NCBI GenBank assembly: GCA_023419605.1
Contig: JAEZXR010000134.1
Location: forward strand, 35,979 to 99,978
Length of the DNA stretch: 64,000 nucleotides
Direction of reading: 5' to 3'
From: Bacillota bacterium
GTDB taxonomy: Bacteria > Bacillota > Clostridia > Acetivibrionales > JAEZXR01
In this document: in pieces, positions 61,836 through 64,000 of the stretch
Layout of the letters: each line of letters begins with the position of its first letter
How positions within the stretch are numbered: position 1 is the stretch's first letter
Notes under the pieces: model-generated
What the model was told of the DNA's origin: nothing
The model's database searches: none
The model's input: only the letters and a program-made list of their open reading frames with translations
Position numbers and translations under genes: made by a program

Positions 61836-63657
61836 TTTTGCCACCTCCTTCCATGATCATCGGCAGCGTGTATTTAACAACAGTGCCCCTACCTTCTTCA
61901 CTTTGTATTTCAACTCCATACTGTTGTCCGTATGACATTTTAATCCTTTCGTTTACAATCTTCAAGCCAATCCCTGTAATTTTCTTTTCGTCCCTGCCGT
62001 CTTCCCCTTCTTCTACCATGATTCCGGCCAGCACTTCCGCGCTGATGCCGGTACCGTCATCCATAACATAGAGCTTCAGGTTATCTCCTTCTCCATCAGC
62101 CTTTATCAATATGCATCCCTGCCGGTCGGTGTCCTTATACGCATGGATGATGGCATTTTCTACCGCAGGCTGGAGGATGAACCGAATGATTTTCATATCC
62201 AGGAGGACCGGATCCACCTCCACGCAAAGTTCATATTTCCCTCCATAGCGGCTGTTCTGGATTAAAACATAGCTTTTGATATGCTCAATTTCCTCCTGGA
62301 GGGTAACAATCTCACTGCCCCTGCTCATGCTGAATTTTAGCAGGTTAGCCAAAGCATCGATATTTTCAACGATATTATCGGCTTGGCGAATAATAGCCAT
62401 CCACCGGATGGTATTTAAGGTATTGAAGAGAAAATGCGGGTTCAACTGCGCTCTCAGCGATTCAAAACGGTACTTTTCCCGAATGGAGTGTTCCGTTTTC
62501 AGTTTGTCAAATAACTCTTTAATATTTTCCGCCATCTTATAAAAAGCCAGATTCAAATGCCCGATTTCATCCTTCCGGTCGATGTCCAGCCCTGTCAATT
62601 CACTTTCCAGATTGAACCGCAGCATCTTTTTATTCAATCGCTGAATGGGCTTCACAATCTTTGACGTCAGAATGCCCGCAATAATCAGAACAGCGAGAAT
62701 AAAAGCGCCAAAAAACAAAATGATTTGTGATGAGAATGCTTTCAGTTTATAGATGATTTTATCGTACAGGGTGAAAACGGTCACTTTCCACTCACTGTTT
62801 TCGAAGGTCCAGGGGACCCGGGTAATGGTATAGTAATTCACAAGGTACTTCTTGTTCTCCACCTCTCTGAGCATATACCCTCTGTCCTGTCGGGATATTT
62901 CATTTAGCAGCTCGCTGACCTCACGCTTACCGCTAATGTCCGTATTGTCCAGGGACATGATGATTTTGTTTTTATTATTGGTGATAATCACACAGTCGTC
63001 TTTGCTGCTAATATATTTGTTTTTCTGAAAAAGTTCGATAAAGGCCTCCTCGCTGACACTGACAATGAGGACACCGGCGTTGGTCCCGCCCCCAGCCGAC
63101 CCGTTTATGATTCTGGCCAGAGAAATATAGTTTTTAGCCGTATCTTCTTTGATAAATGAAGGCTCAAAAAGCCTCCATACAAGATGTCCGTTGTAGTTTA
63201 CCGCCTGCTGCACCCAATCCTCCCGGTACAGAAACTGGTAATCATTGTAGTTCAATGACCAGTTTGAAAATACATTGCTTTGCTTATCAAATATCGTGAT
63301 CTTCACTTTGTTTAGAATAACGTTGCTGTCAATCAGATTATTCAGGACCTTATCAATCGCAACGGTACGGTCATAATAGCTAAGGCTGGTATCCATCAAT
63401 GCTTTTTGAATGGTTTCGTCGTTAGAAACCACGTTGGATACCTTTACAATGTTATCAAACATATTGTTGATTTCATTCTCGATCCCCGCGATGTTCTCTA
63501 TGCTTCTCTGGCTTACTTCTTCCTTCATGATACCTTCAAAAGACTTAAAGCTATAGATAAATACACAGCACACAGGAATAATAATAAATAAAATAACCCA
63601 GAGATAAAACTTCGTTCCCAGTCGATGAAAAAAATCTCTCTTTTTAATCGAATTCAT
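61813..63657 (-). CDS. Sensor histidine kinase, YesM-like, second system
   Basis: The 614-residue membrane kinase has a first transmembrane segment near residues 17-36 (YLWVILFIIIPVCCVFIYSF). An extracellular dCache-like sensor of about 270 residues and a second segment near 315 (IILFFGAFILAVLIIAGIL) follow, then HAMP, the phospho-acceptor box LRAQLNPHFLFNTLNTIRWM, and an HATPase domain with ENAIIHAY and DDGTGI. ATG follows AGGAGGG. It overlaps its regulator gene by 23 bases and likely reports on the sugar taken up by the downstream importer. Confidence 0.93.
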   Translation of the reverse strand: MNSIKKRDFFHRLGTKFYLWVILFIIIPVCCVFIYSFKSFEGIMKEEVSQRSIENIAGIENEINNMFDNIVKVSNVVSNDETIQKALMDTSLSYYDRTVAIDKVLNNLIDSNVILNKVKITIFDKQSNVFSNWSLNYNDYQFLYREDWVQQAVNYNGHLVWRLFEPSFIKEDTAKNYISLARIINGSAGGGTNAGVLIVSVSEEAFIELFQKNKYISSKDDCVIITNNKNKIIMSLDNTDISGKREVSELLNEISRQDRGYMLREVENKKYLVNYYTITRVPWTFENSEWKVTVFTLYDKIIYKLKAFSSQIILFFGAFILAVLIIAGILTSKIVKPIQRLNKKMLRFNLESELTGLDIDRKDEIGHLNLAFYKMAENIKELFDKLKTEHSIREKYRFESLRAQLNPHFLFNTLNTIRWMAIIRQADNIVENIDALANLLKFSMSRGSEIVTLQEEIEHIKSYVLIQNSRYGGKYELCVEVDPVLLDMKIIRFILQPAVENAIIHAYKDTDRQGCILIKADGEGDNLKLYVMDDGTGISAEVLAGIMVEEGEDGRDEKKITGIGLKIVNERIKMSYGQQYGVEIQSEEGRGTVVKYTLPMIMEGGGKIAEGNAG

Positions 63658-63877
63658 TTCATCCCTCCTATCTACATGCAGCGCACCAAAGTTTTTACAC
63701 GCTTTCCTTTGCGTGCTTGTATTTCCTTACCCTATATCGCAAACACTCAATTCATTGCTTATAAAATCATTTCCTCGGTTTATGGCTTCATGAAAACTTA
63801 TCTATCTACTAAATTATACAGCATTTGACAAGCTTCGTAAATTGACATAATTATGAAGCCGTCCAAGCAGCAAAAAA

Positions 63878-64000
63878 GGGGGTGTCGCAAAACTACTTTT
63901 TAGTGGGGAGCGAAGCTCCCTTTTTGTTAAGGCTATTGAAAACAGCCACTGAAAATCCTGAACCATATCCTGATTTTCAATGGCTGTTTGATTTTTGGCG
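63878..64000. mobile_element. Possible end of an insertion sequence, cut by the window edge
   Basis: GGGGGTGTCGCAAAA at 63878-63892 looks like the terminal repeat of IS elements that begin GGGG(T)GT.GCAAAA. It is followed by the hairpin GGGAGC-GAA-GCTCCC and an imperfect inverted repeat AACAGCCACTGAAAATC / GATTTTCAATGGCTGTT. No transposase frame is visible within the window, so the call is tentative. Confidence 0.4.

Noticed and set aside
1..64000. tRNA, rRNA, CRISPR arrays or prophage genes
   Set aside because: None was recognised on either strand; repeats found are hairpins, operators or MITE-like elements rather than regularly spaced arrays.

Overview
The window comes from the chromosome of an anaerobic, saccharolytic and nitrogen-fixing Clostridia member. 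The gene families point to a relative of the cellulolytic Ruminiclostridium/Acetivibrio group, but the species cannot be named from this sequence. The evidence is a clostridial-type nif cluster (nifH-nifI1-nifI2-nifD-nifK-nifE-nifN:B-2Fe2S ferredoxin-split nifV), two sugar ABC operons each with a YesM/YesN-type two-component system, GH94, GH36 and lyase-CBM32 enzymes, strong AGGAGG ribosome sites, and frequent TTG/GTG starts.

Layout. 1-7.8 kb: a glycoside-uptake operon (binding protein, two permeases, a relic of a GH3 enzyme, GH94 phosphorylase cut by the window edge) divergent from its sensor kinase/response regulator pair. 7.9-9.1 kb: a 26-residue ORF and an SGNH esterase whose leader carries a structured element. 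9.1-15.2 kb: an ArsA-type ATPase with MarR regulator and a small partner protein, then an ABC-2 exporter with an ArsR-type regulator. 15.4-17.7 kb: an HD-GYP protein and a PadR/membrane-protein pair. 17.9-21.5 kb: an alpha-galactosidase gene broken by an internal deletion, and a secreted lyase-like enzyme with a CBM32-like domain. 22-38.5 kb: housekeeping genes (thrC, patatin, an ECF S-component with an aminotransferase, speA, a GT-C glycosyltransferase, TPR protein, folC, secA and small membrane proteins). 38.7-40.1 kb: a GltD-like flavoprotein behind two identical cre-like palindromes. 40.2-52.8 kb: the nif cluster with an upstream ANTAR regulator. 53.2-63.7 kb: a second sugar operon made of sensor kinase, response regulator, binding protein, two permeases and two FAD-dependent oxidoreductases. 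The last 120 bases may be the end of an insertion sequence.

How the parts work together. NifH, NifD and NifK form the nitrogenase. NifE, the NifN-NifB fusion and the split NifV build FeMo-co. NifI1/NifI2 are the usual post-translational switch of anaerobe nitrogenases. The 2Fe-2S ferredoxin closely resembles the C. pasteurianum protein linked to nitrogenase. The nifH transcript has a leader of about 350 nt with two intrinsic terminators, and the gene just upstream on the same strand encodes an ANTAR RNA-binding antiterminator. That gene has its own promoter of the same type and its own leader terminator. This suggests that nif expression is gated by transcription antitermination, which I consider the most interesting system in the window.

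Other points of interest are a pair of roughly 93-nt structured elements in the leaders of two unrelated genes, with compensated stem changes, and the sugar operon that ends in two FAD oxidoreductases. Several gene relics (GH3, ArsC-like, possibly MFS) and MITE-like inverted repeats show a moderately decaying genome. No tRNA, rRNA or CRISPR array was recognised.
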